A DNA stretch of 64,000 bases, taken from NCBI GenBank assembly GCA_016192135.1, contig JACPUR010000035.1:62001-126000 (forward strand). Reading direction: 5' to 3'. Positions 1 through 6,881 of the stretch are shown here, piece after piece; position 1 is the first letter of the stretch; each line of letters starts with the position of its first letter. The notes beneath the pieces were generated by a model. That model saw nothing but the letters and a program-made list of their open reading frames with translations, was not told where the DNA came from and ran no database searches. A program made the position numbers and the translations under genes. This stretch comes from Candidatus Tectomicrobia bacterium (GTDB lineage: Bacteria > UBA8248).

Positions 1-65
1 TCATGGCCGAGGCCTCCCCCCCGGGCGAGGGGCCCTCGTTCGAGGCCGAATCCCACGGCGTCTAG
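1..65 (+). CDS. 3' end of an unidentified gene (cut by left edge)
   Basis: The frame beginning at position 3 reads through to a TAG at 63-65 and gives a 20-residue acidic, Pro/Gly-rich tail ending in SFEAESHGV. Nearly every codon has G or C in the third position, as in the real genes of this window, which suggests that this is the C-terminal end of a plus-strand gene upstream of leuS. The fragment is too short to assign a family, and an ATG at position 3 is only one possible internal Met. It could also be chance reading of G+C-rich DNA. Confidence 0.3.
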   Translation, partial: MAEASPPGEGPSFEAESHGV

Positions 66-497
66 CCCCCCGGCCGCCCATCTCGCGGCGGCATCGCACC
101 TCGCGGAGCTGGCTCCCCTCCGCTCTGGGCGAGGCAGCCGTGTTTCCCCCCTCCCTCCGGGAGGGGGTGGGGGGAGGGAAGGGGTGATCGCGCCGCCAAC
201 CTTTTCCCCCACCCTGGCCCTCCCCCGGAGGGGGAGGGTCAAGCCAACCGAGCGCATGGTCTTTCGCAAGCACGGGGCCGGGGGTGAGGGAAAGGCCGAG
301 CCGTTGAATGCCCCCTCACCCGGAGCATCCAAGCGGCCAGCCGCCTGGATGCTCCACCCTCTCCCAAGGGGAGAGGGCGAAACACGGCGGCTCGCCGGGT
401 GGAGCCGCTGCTTGCTCCCGCCGCCTTGACGCCCGGTCCGCCCCGGACCAAGATTTGCGCCTGCGCGGCTGGACGGGGCGCCTGTTGAGGACTCCGA
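66..497. other. Intergenic region upstream of leuS, repeat-rich
   Basis: No gene is supported here. The stretch holds polypyrimidine/polypurine blocks of the CCCTCC / GGAGGG type around 140-240 and a composite palindrome at 322-377. A GAGG at 486-489 sits 8 nt before the leuS start codon and is its ribosome-binding site. No convincing sigma70 promoter was seen. Confidence 0.6.
322..377. repeat. Composite palindromic intergenic repeat
   Basis: Positions 322-355 form a near-perfect palindrome: arms GGAGCATCCAAGCGG and CCGCCTGGATGCTCC with a 4-nt loop and one G-T mismatch. It is followed by a second hairpin at 357-377, CCCTCTCCC then GGGGAGAGGG. Similar CTCTCCC/GGGAGAGG blocks recur at 14.28-14.37, 30.97-31.11 and 36.39-36.48 kb, so this is a dispersed element rather than a leuS-specific leader. 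Confidence 0.6.
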
Positions 498-3116
498 ATG
501 CTCGGCGAATACAACCCCGCCTCCTACGAGGCCAAGTGGCAGGAGCGCTGGGAGCGCGAGGGCATCTTCCAGGCCCCGGACGACCCCGGCTCGAAGCCCA
601 CCTACTACTGCCTCATGATGTTCCCCTACCCCTCGGGCGACCTGCACATGGGGCACGCCTGCAACTACACGATGGGGGACGCCATCGGCCGCTACCGCCG
701 GATGCGGGGCTTCGAGGTCCTCCACCCGATGGGCTGGGACGCGCTGGGCCTCCCGGCCGAGAACGCGGCCATCCAAGCGGGAGTCCACCCGGCCGGGTGG
801 ACCCAGCGCAACATCGACAACATGCGCCGCCAGCTCCGCCTGGCCGGCCTGGCCTACGACTGGCGGCGGGAGATCTCGACCGCCCACCCCGGCTACTACC
901 GCTGGACGCAGTGGATCTTCCTCCGGATGCTCGAGCGCGGCCTGGCCTACAAGAAGGAGGCCCTCGTCAACTGGGACCCGGTGGACGAGACCGTCCTCGC
1001 CAACGAGCAGATCCACGACGGCGTCGCCTGGCGCAGCGGGGCCAAGGTGGAGAAGCGCTGGCTGAGCCAGTGGTTCCTCAAGATCACGGACTACGCCCAG
1101 CGCCTGCTCGACGATCTGGACGGCCTCCAGGGCTGGCCGGAGCACGTGAAGCAGCAGCAGCGCAACTGGCTCGGCCGCAGCGAGGGCGCGCGCATCGACT
1201 TCCGGCTCGAGGCCACGGGCGAAACCCTCTCCGTCTTCACCACCCGGCCCGACACCGTCTACGGCGTCACCTTCATGGTGTGCGCCCCCGAGCACCCCGT
1301 CATCGAGCGGCTCCTGGAGGGGAACCCCCGCGCGGCGTCCATCCGCCGGGCCGTGGAGGAGATGCGCGCCCAGAGCCAGGCCGAGCGCATGAGCGAGGAG
1401 AAGGAGAAGACCGGGGTCGAGACCGGCCACTTCATCCTCAACCCGGTGAACGGGGACCGCGTGCCCTTGCTCATCGCCGACTACGCCCTCATGGACTACG
1501 GCACGGGCATCGTCATGGGGGTGCCGGCCCACGACCAGCGGGACTTCCTCTTCGCCCGCAAGTACGGCCTCCCGGTCAAGGTGGTCATCCAGCACCCCGA
1601 GGGGGGCCTGCGCGGGGAGACGATGGCCGAGGCCTACGTCGAGGACGGCGTCATGCAGGACTCGGGGCCCTTCGACGGCCAGCCCAACCGCGAGGCCTAC
1701 CCCCGGATGATCGACTACTTCGCCGAGCGGGGCTTCGGCGCCCGCACGGTGAACTGGCGGCTCCGCGACTGGCTCATCTCCCGCCAGCGCTACTGGGGGG
1801 TGCCCATCCCCGTCCTCTATGAGGAGGACGGCTCCGTCACCCCCGTGCCGGACGGGCAGCTCCCCGTCGTCCACCCGCGCGACGTGGAGTTCACCGGCCG
1901 GGGCGGGAACCCGCTCGCCAAGGTCCCCGCCTTCGTGAACGCCGTCTCGCCCCGCACGGGAAAGCCCGCCCGCCGCGAGACGGACACGATGGACACCTTC
2001 GTGGACTCCTCCTGGTACTACCTCCGCTTCGTCTCGCCGCGGGACGAGCGCGCCGTCTTCGACTCCGGGAACGTCAACCGCTGGCTCCCCGTCTCCCAGT
2101 ACATCGGGGGCGCCGAGCACGCCGTCATGCACCTGCTCTACTCGCGCTTTTTCACCAAGGTCCTCTACGACATGGGCCTCGTCTCCTTCGAGGAGCCCTT
2201 CGAGAACCTCTTCACCCAGGGCATGGTCTGCCGCACCGCCTACCGCCTGGCCGAGGCGCGGGGGAGGGTGTGGGTGCCCTACAAGCACGTGGACGAGGGC
2301 TCTCTCACCGTGACCGCCGCCGGCCCGCCCGGCTCCTCCTACCAGGCGGGGCAGAGGGTGGTGGCCGAGATGGCCGTGATGAGCAAGTCCAAGCTGAACG
2401 GCGTCTCCATCGAGGAGTGCACCGGCCGCTTCGGCGCGGACGCGGGCCGCCTCTACACTCTCTTCATCGGTCCCCCGGAGCGCGACAAGGAGTGGCGCGA
2501 CGACGGGCTCATCGGGGTCCACCGCTTCCTCCAGCGCCTGTGGACCACCGCCTCGGAGCGCGTCGAGGCCTGGCGCGGGGCCGAGCCCTTCCGCCCAGGG
2601 GGAAACGGATCGGTCCTCTCCCCCCCGGGGCGCAGGCTCCGCCGCGACGCCCACACCGCCCTCAAGCACGTCACCGAGGTGTACGAGCGATCCTTCGCGT
2701 TCAACACCGCCGTGGCGCGCATCATGGAGCTCGCCACCTCGCTGCGGAACGAGGCGGGGGCCGAGGCCTCCGCCCAGCGCGAGGCGGCCGAGATCCTCCT
2801 CTTCTGCCTCGCCCCAATGGCTCCACACGCCGCCGAGGAGCTCTGGGCCGAGCTCGGCGCGGGGACGGGGAAGGGGAGCATCTTCCGCGAGAGCTGGCCC
2901 CGGGTGGACGAGGGGGCCATCGCCGCCGAGGAGAAGGAGTTCGCCGTCCAGGTGAACGGCAAGACCCGCCGCACCTTCACCGCCCTCCCGGACGCCCCCG
3001 AGGAGGAGCTCAAGGAGAAGGCCAGCGCCGCCGCCGCCTCCTTCCTCCAGGGGAAGCAGGTGGTCAAGCACATCGTCGTCCCCGGCAGGCTCGTCAACAT
3101 CATCGTCAAGGGCTAG
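498..3116 (+). CDS. leuS: Leucyl-tRNA synthetase
   Basis: Cytoplasmic class I aminoacyl-tRNA synthetase that charges tRNA-Leu. The 872-residue product has the usual bacterial LeuRS length. The HIGH-type signature appears as HMGH at residues 50-53, and the KMSKS-type loop as MSKSK near residues 627-631. Between them lies the CP1 editing domain, with the TTRPDT motif near residue 250. The C-terminal part carries the anticodon-binding helical domain and ends in a VNGKTR-containing LeuRS C-terminal domain. The ATG at 498 is preceded by GAGG at an 8-nt spacing. The gene is intact and stands alone; the next gene begins 580 nt downstream. Confidence 0.98.
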   Translation: MLGEYNPASYEAKWQERWEREGIFQAPDDPGSKPTYYCLMMFPYPSGDLHMGHACNYTMGDAIGRYRRMRGFEVLHPMGWDALGLPAENAAIQAGVHPAGWTQRNIDNMRRQLRLAGLAYDWRREISTAHPGYYRWTQWIFLRMLERGLAYKKEALVNWDPVDETVLANEQIHDGVAWRSGAKVEKRWLSQWFLKITDYAQRLLDDLDGLQGWPEHVKQQQRNWLGRSEGARIDFRLEATGETLSVFTTRPDTVYGVTFMVCAPEHPVIERLLEGNPRAASIRRAVEEMRAQSQAERMSEEKEKTGVETGHFILNPVNGDRVPLLIADYALMDYGTGIVMGVPAHDQRDFLFARKYGLPVKVVIQHPEGGLRGETMAEAYVEDGVMQDSGPFDGQPNREAYPRMIDYFAERGFGARTVNWRLRDWLISRQRYWGVPIPVLYEEDGSVTPVPDGQLPVVHPRDVEFTGRGGNPLAKVPAFVNAVSPRTGKPARRETDTMDTFVDSSWYYLRFVSPRDERAVFDSGNVNRWLPVSQYIGGAEHAVMHLLYSRFFTKVLYDMGLVSFEEPFENLFTQGMVCRTAYRLAEARGRVWVPYKHVDEGSLTVTAAGPPGSSYQAGQRVVAEMAVMSKSKLNGVSIEECTGRFGADAGRLYTLFIGPPERDKEWRDDGLIGVHRFLQRLWTTASERVEAWRGAEPFRPGGNGSVLSPPGRRLRRDAHTALKHVTEVYERSFAFNTAVARIMELATSLRNEAGAEASAQREAAEILLFCLAPMAPHAAEELWAELGAGTGKGSIFRESWPRVDEGAIAAEEKEFAVQVNGKTRRTFTALPDAPEEELKEKASAAAASFLQGKQVVKHIVVPGRLVNIIVKG

Positions 3117-3170
3117 GCCGCCTCCCCCGCCGGCGCGGTCGGACCAGCGGGAGGCTTTTCATGGGCTTTT

Positions 3171-3200
3171 CCCGTTAATTCCCGTTATTAAGCGTTACAA
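3171..3200. repeat. 10-bp phased repeat, GTTA type (copy 1)
   Basis: Three consecutive 10-mers, cccgttaatt, cccgttatta and agcgttacaa, repeat with a 10-bp period. Related phased runs occur at 3335-3360, 3542-3564 and 22977-23010. The helical phasing suggests a protein-binding or curved-DNA site, but the function is unknown. Confidence 0.55.
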
Positions 3201-3334
3201 CCTCCATCCTCGGCCCTGGCCGGACGCGCCCTCTGCGCATCATGGGTCTTTCTGGTTCACTATCCGTCATTAGGGTCCTCGCCCGTTTCTCCTCCTCCTC
3301 GTGGCCCGGCCGCCCCCCTTTTGATGGGCTTTTT

Positions 3335-3360
3335 CCCTCAATATCCCTCAATATCCGCGA
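3335..3360. repeat. 10-bp phased repeat (copy 2)
   Basis: Two identical 10-mers, ccctcaatat, are followed by ccgcga. The run is preceded by ttgatgggcttttt, nearly the same leader as copy 1 (tcatgggctttt). This supports duplication of a short element within the same gap. Confidence 0.5.
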
Positions 3361-3432
3361 CGGGGCCTCCCTTCCGTGCCATTTCGCGGCTCTCCGTAGG
3401 GGCGAACCTCGTGTTCGCCACCCTCCTCTGTT

Positions 3433-3465
3433 CCGTAGGGGCGATGACAAGCATCGCCCCTACGG
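3433..3465. repeat. GTAGGGGCG-family palindrome
   Basis: Perfect inverted repeat with arms CCGTAGGGGCGATG and CATCGCCCCTACGG around a 5-nt loop. A half copy (ccgtaggggcgaacc, followed by gttcgcc) lies just upstream at 3394-3419. It belongs to the most abundant dispersed repeat family of the window. Confidence 0.75.
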
Positions 3466-3541
3466 ACGAACCCGTCCCCGATCCCCGGGGCGGGCGCCCG
3501 CCCACGGGGCAAGATAGGTCCCGAAGGCGGAAAGTCCGTTA

Positions 3542-3564
3542 CCGCAATTTCCGTCAATTTCGCG
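3542..3564. repeat. 10-bp phased repeat (copy 3)
   Basis: ccgcaatttc and cgtcaatttc follow each other with a 10-bp period and end in gcgc. A tccgtta just before the run resembles copy 1. The run lies 135 nt upstream of the DUF4242 start. Confidence 0.45.
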
Positions 3565-3698
3565 CACCTTCATGCTTCCGGGGGATTTTTCGGGGAGGCG
3601 CTCGGCCGGGGAAAACCGGACTTGCATCCCCGGGGGCCGGGGCTATGATGGAAGGCCCTTCGGGGCGTCCTCTTTTTCACCGGCCGGGGAGGGAACGA

Positions 3699-3971
3699 AT
3701 GCCCAAGTACGTCATCGAGCGCGAGATCCCGGGCGCGGGCGGCTGGCCCGCCGAGAAGATGCGGGCCGTGGCCCGCAAGTCCAACGAAATCATCGCCGGG
3801 ATGAAGGGCAGGGTGCAGTGGCAGCACAGCTACGTGGTGGGGGACAAGATCTACTGCGTCTACATCGCCGAGAGCGAGGCGGCCATCCGGGAGCACGCGA
3901 AGCAGGGCGGCTTCCCCGCCAACCGCATCGAGGAGATCAGGACCGTCATCGACCCCACCACGGCGGAATGA
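3699..3971 (+). CDS. DUF4242 family small protein
   Basis: A 90-residue cytoplasmic protein that reads like the DUF4242 (ferredoxin-like fold, sometimes annotated nickel-binding) family. It starts MPKYVIEREIPG, has the central WQHSYVVGDKIYCVY strand, and ends with an I-x-E-I-x-x-V-I-D-P tail. The function of the family is not established. The ATG at 3699 follows a GGGAGGGAA ribosome site; longer upstream reading in this frame runs through repeat DNA and is not credible. The next small gene begins 11 nt after its stop, so the two are probably co-transcribed. Confidence 0.8.
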   Translation: MPKYVIEREIPGAGGWPAEKMRAVARKSNEIIAGMKGRVQWQHSYVVGDKIYCVYIAESEAAIREHAKQGGFPANRIEEIRTVIDPTTAE

Positions 3972-3982
3972 GGAGGGAAGCC

Positions 3983-4168
3983 ATGGCGAGAGGCCGCCCC
4001 ATCAGCAAGACCGAGCATGACGCCTTGGTCCAGCGCCTCCGGGACTGGATCCGGCAGGAGCAGGGCCGGGGCGTCCCGATGGAGAACATCCTCATGGCCT
4101 GCGCGGAGTGCGGCCTCATCCCCCTGCCCGAGGAGGACGAGGAGAAAGAGCCCGAGGTGACGGACTGA
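3983..4168 (+). CDS. Small acidic hypothetical protein
   Basis: A 61-residue product that I do not recognise. The ATG at 3983 is preceded by GAGGAGGGAAGCC, a strong ribosome-binding site, and lies 11 nt after the DUF4242 stop. The N-terminal half is basic and helical (KTEHDALVQRLRDWIRQE). A short CAEC pair sits mid-protein, and the C-terminus is very acidic (EEDEEKEPEVTD). No signal peptide or membrane segment is seen. A hairpin with a T-run 34-63 nt downstream probably ends the transcript. Confidence 0.65.
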   Translation: MARGRPISKTEHDALVQRLRDWIRQEQGRGVPMENILMACAECGLIPLPEEDEEKEPEVTD

Positions 4169-4201
4169 GGGGGAATCCGCTGTTTTGCGGCGAGTTCATC
4201 C

Positions 4202-4231
4202 GCGGGGCCGGCCGACCGGCCGCTTTTTTTT
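4202..4231 (+). terminator. Rho-independent terminator after the DUF4242 operon
   Basis: A G+C-rich stem (GCGGggCCGG paired with CCGGCCGC, loop ccga, a 2-nt bulge) is followed directly by eight T residues at 4224-4231. Confidence 0.65.
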
Positions 4232-4257
4232 GGGGGGGGCCGACGATTGCCCTGGCC

Positions 4258-4344
4258 GTCATTCCGAGCGAAGCGAAGAATCTCGGTGTTGTCTTTCAAC
4301 CTTATCCACGAAACCGATACCCTTCGCGAAGGGCTCAGGGTGAC
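4258..4344. repeat. GTCATTCCGA-type inverted repeat (copy 1, degenerate)
   Basis: Begins GTCATTCCGAGCGAAGCGAAG and ends with ...CTCAGGGTGAC. The left end matches the copies at 28307 and 60427 exactly in its first 9 bases; the right end is more diverged. It is probably a non-coding miniature element present at several sites. Confidence 0.55.
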
Positions 4345-4372
4345 ATCGCGGGTCCCAGGCTGTGCATGCAAT

Positions 4373-4400
4373 GTAGGGGCGTTCAATTGAACGCCCCTAC
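4373..4400. repeat. GTAGGGGCG-family palindrome, core TTCAATTGAA
   Basis: Perfect 28-nt palindrome: arms GTAGGGGCG / CGCCCCTAC around the self-complementary core TTCAATTGAA. Confidence 0.8.
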
Positions 4401-4417
4401 GGGTGGACAGGTATTCC

Positions 4418-4445
4418 GTAGGGGCGAGGCATGCCTCGCCCCTAC
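4418..4445. repeat. GTAGGGGCG-family palindrome, core AGGCATGCCT
   Basis: Perfect 28-nt palindrome with the same arms as its neighbour 17 nt upstream but a different self-complementary core, AGGCATGCCT. Confidence 0.8.
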
Positions 4446-4502
4446 AGGCTCCGGGCCGGCCGCCCCGTGGCCGAATGCCGCGGCGGATGGGGAGGCCTTG
4501 CC

Positions 4503-5114
4503 TTAAGATTTCTTCTGGCTGGCCAGACGATTCGCTCCCTGGAAAATTTCGACGAGAAAGTCGGTCCTCCGAAGATTGCGCGAGAGCTGCTTGGCGAGAG
4601 TCTTCAGCACCTTCTCCCGGAGGCCCATCGTCCCCGCCTCGAAGAAGGCTTGAGGCACGACCAGCAGCGTCGTATCCGTTTCCGTCCACGCGTTCCCGCT
4701 GCGGGAGGTGCTCTCGAGGAGCGCCATCTCGCCGAAAGTCTCGCCAGGCCTCACCCGCACCTCGCGCGTTTCCTCGTCGCCGGGCTCGATCACGACGGAG
4801 CCGCCGACGACGACGTAGAACTCCTTCGCCGCCTCCCCCTTCGAGAAAATGACATGCAGCGGCCGGAGCCTCCTCACCGCGCAAAAGCGCAGGAACTCGG
4901 CCACTTCCTCCTCATTCATGTCCGAGAAGAAGGGGCATGTCCGCATCAAGACCCTGCGGAGGACGTGTTGAAGTTCATCCTTGCCGGGACGGAGGCCTTT
5001 CGACGCGGGTTTTTGCGCCCGGGAAGCCGCGTCCTTCTCCCCATTGTCGGGCAGCGTCCTGATCTGAAGGTGCGGAGGAGAGGTTTTTAGGGTTTTCAGG
5101 TGGGTGGCACCCAT
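4503..5114 (-). CDS. Cyclic nucleotide-binding domain protein
   Basis: A 203-residue cytoplasmic protein with one CRP/FNR-type cNMP-binding beta-roll at roughly residues 60-165. The phosphate-binding cassette reads GETFGEMALLESTSRSGNA near residues 123-141, keeping the Gly-Glu and Arg that contact cyclic nucleotide. There is no helix-turn-helix after the domain, only a short helix (VLKTLAKQLSRNLRRTDFL), so it is not a classical CRP regulator. The N-terminal 55 residues look disordered and basic. GGGAG lies 9 nt before the ATG at 5114. It stands alone, and its partner or effector is not evident. Confidence 0.8.
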   Translation of the reverse strand: MGATHLKTLKTSPPHLQIRTLPDNGEKDAASRAQKPASKGLRPGKDELQHVLRRVLMRTCPFFSDMNEEEVAEFLRFCAVRRLRPLHVIFSKGEAAKEFYVVVGGSVVIEPGDEETREVRVRPGETFGEMALLESTSRSGNAWTETDTTLLVVPQAFFEAGTMGLREKVLKTLAKQLSRNLRRTDFLVEIFQGANRLASQKKS

Positions 5115-5291
5115 GGCCCCGGCTCCCAGGAGACTTGCGGCCCCAAGACAGGCGGCAGAATGAGGGGAGAAGGCTGTTCACCCCACACATCACACAAAAC
5201 CGCGGAACTCCGGGAAAATTTCCGCCCAAGTGTGAGCCGGCACACACGAATGGCCGGACGAGGAGCCTAATCCCCGTTCTTTTTCCCGGGA

Positions 5292-5369
5292 GTCATCCCG
5301 AACAAGGCGAGGAGCCTGCCTCCAAATACCTAAAGGCGGATTCCCCGGGCCTGCGGCCCTCGGAATGAC
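5292..5369. repeat. GTCATTCCGA-type inverted repeat (copy 2)
   Basis: Starts GTCATCCCGAAC and ends CCTCGGAATGAC, about 78 nt apart, with a GGATTCC block near the right end as in the other copies. It lies in the 284-nt gap between the cNMP-binding gene and the RidA-like gene. Confidence 0.6.
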
Positions 5370-5398
5370 GTCTGATGTCTCTCGATTCTGGGTTTCCC

Positions 5399-5824
5399 CT
5401 ACCCGATCACCGCGATCGCGTTCACCTCGATCAGGCACCTGGGGTCCGTCGCCAGCCGCACCACCTGCAGGGTGGTGGTGGCGGGGCGGTGCTCGCCCAG
5501 GAACTCCTTGCGCACGGCCCCCGCCTCGGCGTGGCCCTCCATGGTGGTCATGAAGGTCTGGAGGAAGACCACGTCCCGGAAGGTGGCGCCCACGGCCTCC
5601 AGGCTCCTCTTCAGGTTCTCGAGGGCCATGCGGGTCTGGGCGGGGAGGTCCCGGGGGAGGGTGTCGAACTCCTCGGGCCGGTGGGGGTGATGGTGGTAGG
5701 GGGGCGCGGCGGTCACCCCCGCGAAGTAGACGGTGGTTCCGCCCGTGGCCTTGACCGCCATGGAGTAGGGCGTCCAGACGTCCAGGTGGTTCGGCCAGTC
5801 CACGCATTCGATGGTCTTGGGCAT
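5399..5824 (-). CDS. RidA/YjgF/YER057c family protein
   Basis: A 141-residue trimeric-type RidA-superfamily protein; family members hydrolyse reactive enamines/imines or do related chemistry in the cytoplasm. The N-terminal MPKTIECVDW region, the central GFTAAPP-like strand, FRDVVFLQTFMT, and the C-terminal CLIEVNAIAVIG are typical. AAGGAG sits 6 nt before the ATG at 5824, and reading further upstream enters repeat DNA. By eye, the Arg that E. coli RidA uses (R105, in PARSCVEV) is replaced by Thr here (PATTTLQV). It may therefore belong to a Rid subgroup without classical imine deaminase activity. That alignment is from memory. Confidence 0.85.
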   Translation of the reverse strand: MPKTIECVDWPNHLDVWTPYSMAVKATGGTTVYFAGVTAAPPYHHHPHRPEEFDTLPRDLPAQTRMALENLKRSLEAVGATFRDVVFLQTFMTTMEGHAEAGAVRKEFLGEHRPATTTLQVVRLATDPRCLIEVNAIAVIG

Positions 5825-5939
5825 GAGGGGCTCCTTACGGGTGTGGAAATCCCGATTGATGTGGCTGCTTTTCCCCTCTCCCAGGGGGAGAGGGGGCATC
5901 GTCGTGCTCCTCGGGGGCGAGGCGAACGATCCGCCGCCC

Positions 5940-5967
5940 GTAGGGGCGGTTCGCGAACCGCCCCTGC
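5940..5967. repeat. GTAGGGGCG-family palindrome, core GTTCGCGAAC
   Basis: Arms GTAGGGGCG / CGCCCCTGC (one transition in the right arm) around the self-complementary core GTTCGCGAAC. This core is the commonest version in the window. Confidence 0.8.
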
Positions 5968-5988
5968 AATCGGATGCGGCCGCAGGCT

Positions 5989-6020
5989 CTGTAGGGGCGA
6001 CCGGCCGGTCGCCCCTACAG
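5989..6020. repeat. GTAGGGGCG-family palindrome, core ACCGGCCGGT
   Basis: Perfect palindrome including two further flanking bases on each side: CTGTAGGGGCG / CGCCCCTACAG around ACCGGCCGGT. The same core recurs at 60324-60351. Confidence 0.8.
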
Positions 6021-6021
6021 A

Positions 6022-6055
6022 TTCAAACACGCCACGTCCGCAGGGGCGTGTTTGA
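6022..6055. repeat. Inverted repeat TTCAAACACGCC / GGCGTGTTTGAA
   Basis: Two perfectly complementary 12-mers are separated by 10 nt that include GCAGG. It looks like a rearranged or nested GTAGGGGCG-type element. Confidence 0.6.
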
Positions 6056-6159
6056 AACCCGCTCTCTTGCCCTGTTTGTCCCCCTCCCTCCGGGAGGTCG
6101 GGCCCGCATGGGCCCGAGGGGGGAGGGAATTCTCTCCGAGGGATCTCCTCCGCTGTGCA

Positions 6160-6203
6160 ACCGGGTACATGGATGACAGATCAGACCGGGCACATGGGTG
6201 ACA
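6160..6203. mobile_element. Possible insertion-sequence end remnant
   Basis: Two 19-bp direct repeats, ACCGGGTACATGGATGACA (6160-6178) and ACCGGGCACATGGGTGACA (6185-6203), stand 25 bp apart and differ at two bases. Paired ACCGGG-ACATGG-TGACA motifs are, from memory, characteristic of the ends of IS481-like elements. No transposase reading frame is present here, so this would be a solo end left after deletion. Confidence 0.35.
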
Positions 6204-6323
6204 CTTTACTCCACCGGTTCTTGGGTCCTCCCCGGAGGGGGAGGGAGGACGCAGGCATGGAACGTCAGGGAGCGGGTTTAAAACCTGCGGCCGCACCGGC
6301 AGAGACGGACGCCCTGTCCCCCT

Positions 6324-6881
6324 CTACCCCGTGATCCCCTCCAGGGAGATGCTCTTGCCGTTCAGCTCGACCGTGCTGGTCAAGGGCACGGCGGTCCGCA
6401 CCATCTTCTCGGCGTAGCAGCCCTGCTTGGCGAGCCGGATGAGGCGCAGCACCCGGTCCTCGGGCTCGCCGGACTCCACCTTGAAGTGGGTGCGCACGGC
6501 CGTGCAGCCCGAGTCCACCGTGCCCTTGAGGACGGAGCCCCGGAGGAAGTAGTCGAACTCCACCCGGCAGCTCGCCTTGCGGAAGGGGGTCTTGGTCATG
6601 TGGGCGTACCGCCCAAGCTGGGTGAGCAGTCAGAAGCCCACCCCCATGGCCACGTAGGTGAGGGGCTGGGGGTGGCGGTCCTGGCCGCCGATGCGGGGCG
6701 GCTCGTCGCAGAAGACCTCGAAGTGGCGGTAACGGCCCACCTTGAGCTGGCCCTCCCCCTGGGTCTCGGTCTCGGCGACCATGGTGATCTCGTAGCCCTG
6801 GGGCGGGAGCTCGGGCTTGTCGATGGAGCGCTCGCCGGGGACGGCGCTCTCGTTCCAGGGATATTTCGGGCTCTCGATCAT
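6324..6881 (-). CDS. OsmC-family protein with in-frame TGA (probable selenoprotein)
   Basis: Read as one frame from ATG 6881 to the stop at 6324, this gives 185 residues with a single TGA at codon 84 (6630-6632). Both halves read as OsmC/Ohr-family sequence. Before the TGA comes HPQPLTYVAMGVGF; after it comes LLTQLGRYAHMTKTPF, then a FDYFLRGS strand and AKQGCYAEKMVRTAVPL with the second family cysteine. In OsmC proteins the first catalytic Cys lies exactly at the TGA (consensus like GGC-LT), so Sec84 is expected to form the redox pair with the later Cys. OsmC-like selenoproteins are known. A stem-loop follows at 6601-6615. GAGGAGAGGAC lies just before the ATG. Family role: thiol-dependent reduction of organic hydroperoxides or a related function. 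The alternatives are a nonsense mutation or sequence error. Confidence 0.82.
6601..6615 (-). promoter_or_regulatory. SECIS-like stem-loop of the OsmC gene
   Basis: On the minus strand, TGGGC pairs with GCCCA around the loop GGTAC. The loop begins 20 nt after the TGA at 6630-6632. Bacterial SECIS elements lie within the coding sequence just downstream of the UGA, with a G in the first two loop positions next to a U, and this hairpin fits. It also encodes residues of the protein (LGRYAH). Confidence 0.6.

Larger units (their letters stand above)
3117..3698. other. Intergenic region between leuS and the DUF4242 gene
   Basis: No gene is supported in these 582 nt. The region contains three short runs of 10-bp-phased repeats (3171-3200, 3335-3360, 3542-3564) and one perfect GTAGGGGCG-type palindrome (3433-3465). 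The string TGATGGGCTTTT/TCATGGGCTTTT precedes the first two phased runs, so about 40 bp is duplicated at a spacing of about 163 bp. Confidence 0.6.
5825..6323. other. Repeat-dense intergenic region
   Basis: No gene is supported in 499 nt. In order it contains a CTCTCCCAGGGGGAGAG hairpin (5876-5892), two GTAGGGGCG-family palindromes (5940-5967, 5989-6020), an inverted TTCAAACACGCC pair (6022-6055), a polypyrimidine hairpin with a TCGGGCCC/TGGGCCCGA tip (about 6080-6126), and two 19-bp direct repeats (6160-6203). Confidence 0.65.

Noticed and set aside
3433-6020. CRISPR-like repeats
   Set aside because: The GTAGGGGCG palindromes are dispersed singly or in pairs with irregular spacing and variable cores. 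There is no regular spacer array and no cas gene.
6324-6599. Short ORF (91 residues) starting at an internal ATG after the TGA
   Set aside because: It has no ribosome-binding site and begins in the middle of the OsmC fold. The same frame continues upstream through the TGA with matching OsmC sequence, so it is the C-terminal half of one gene.
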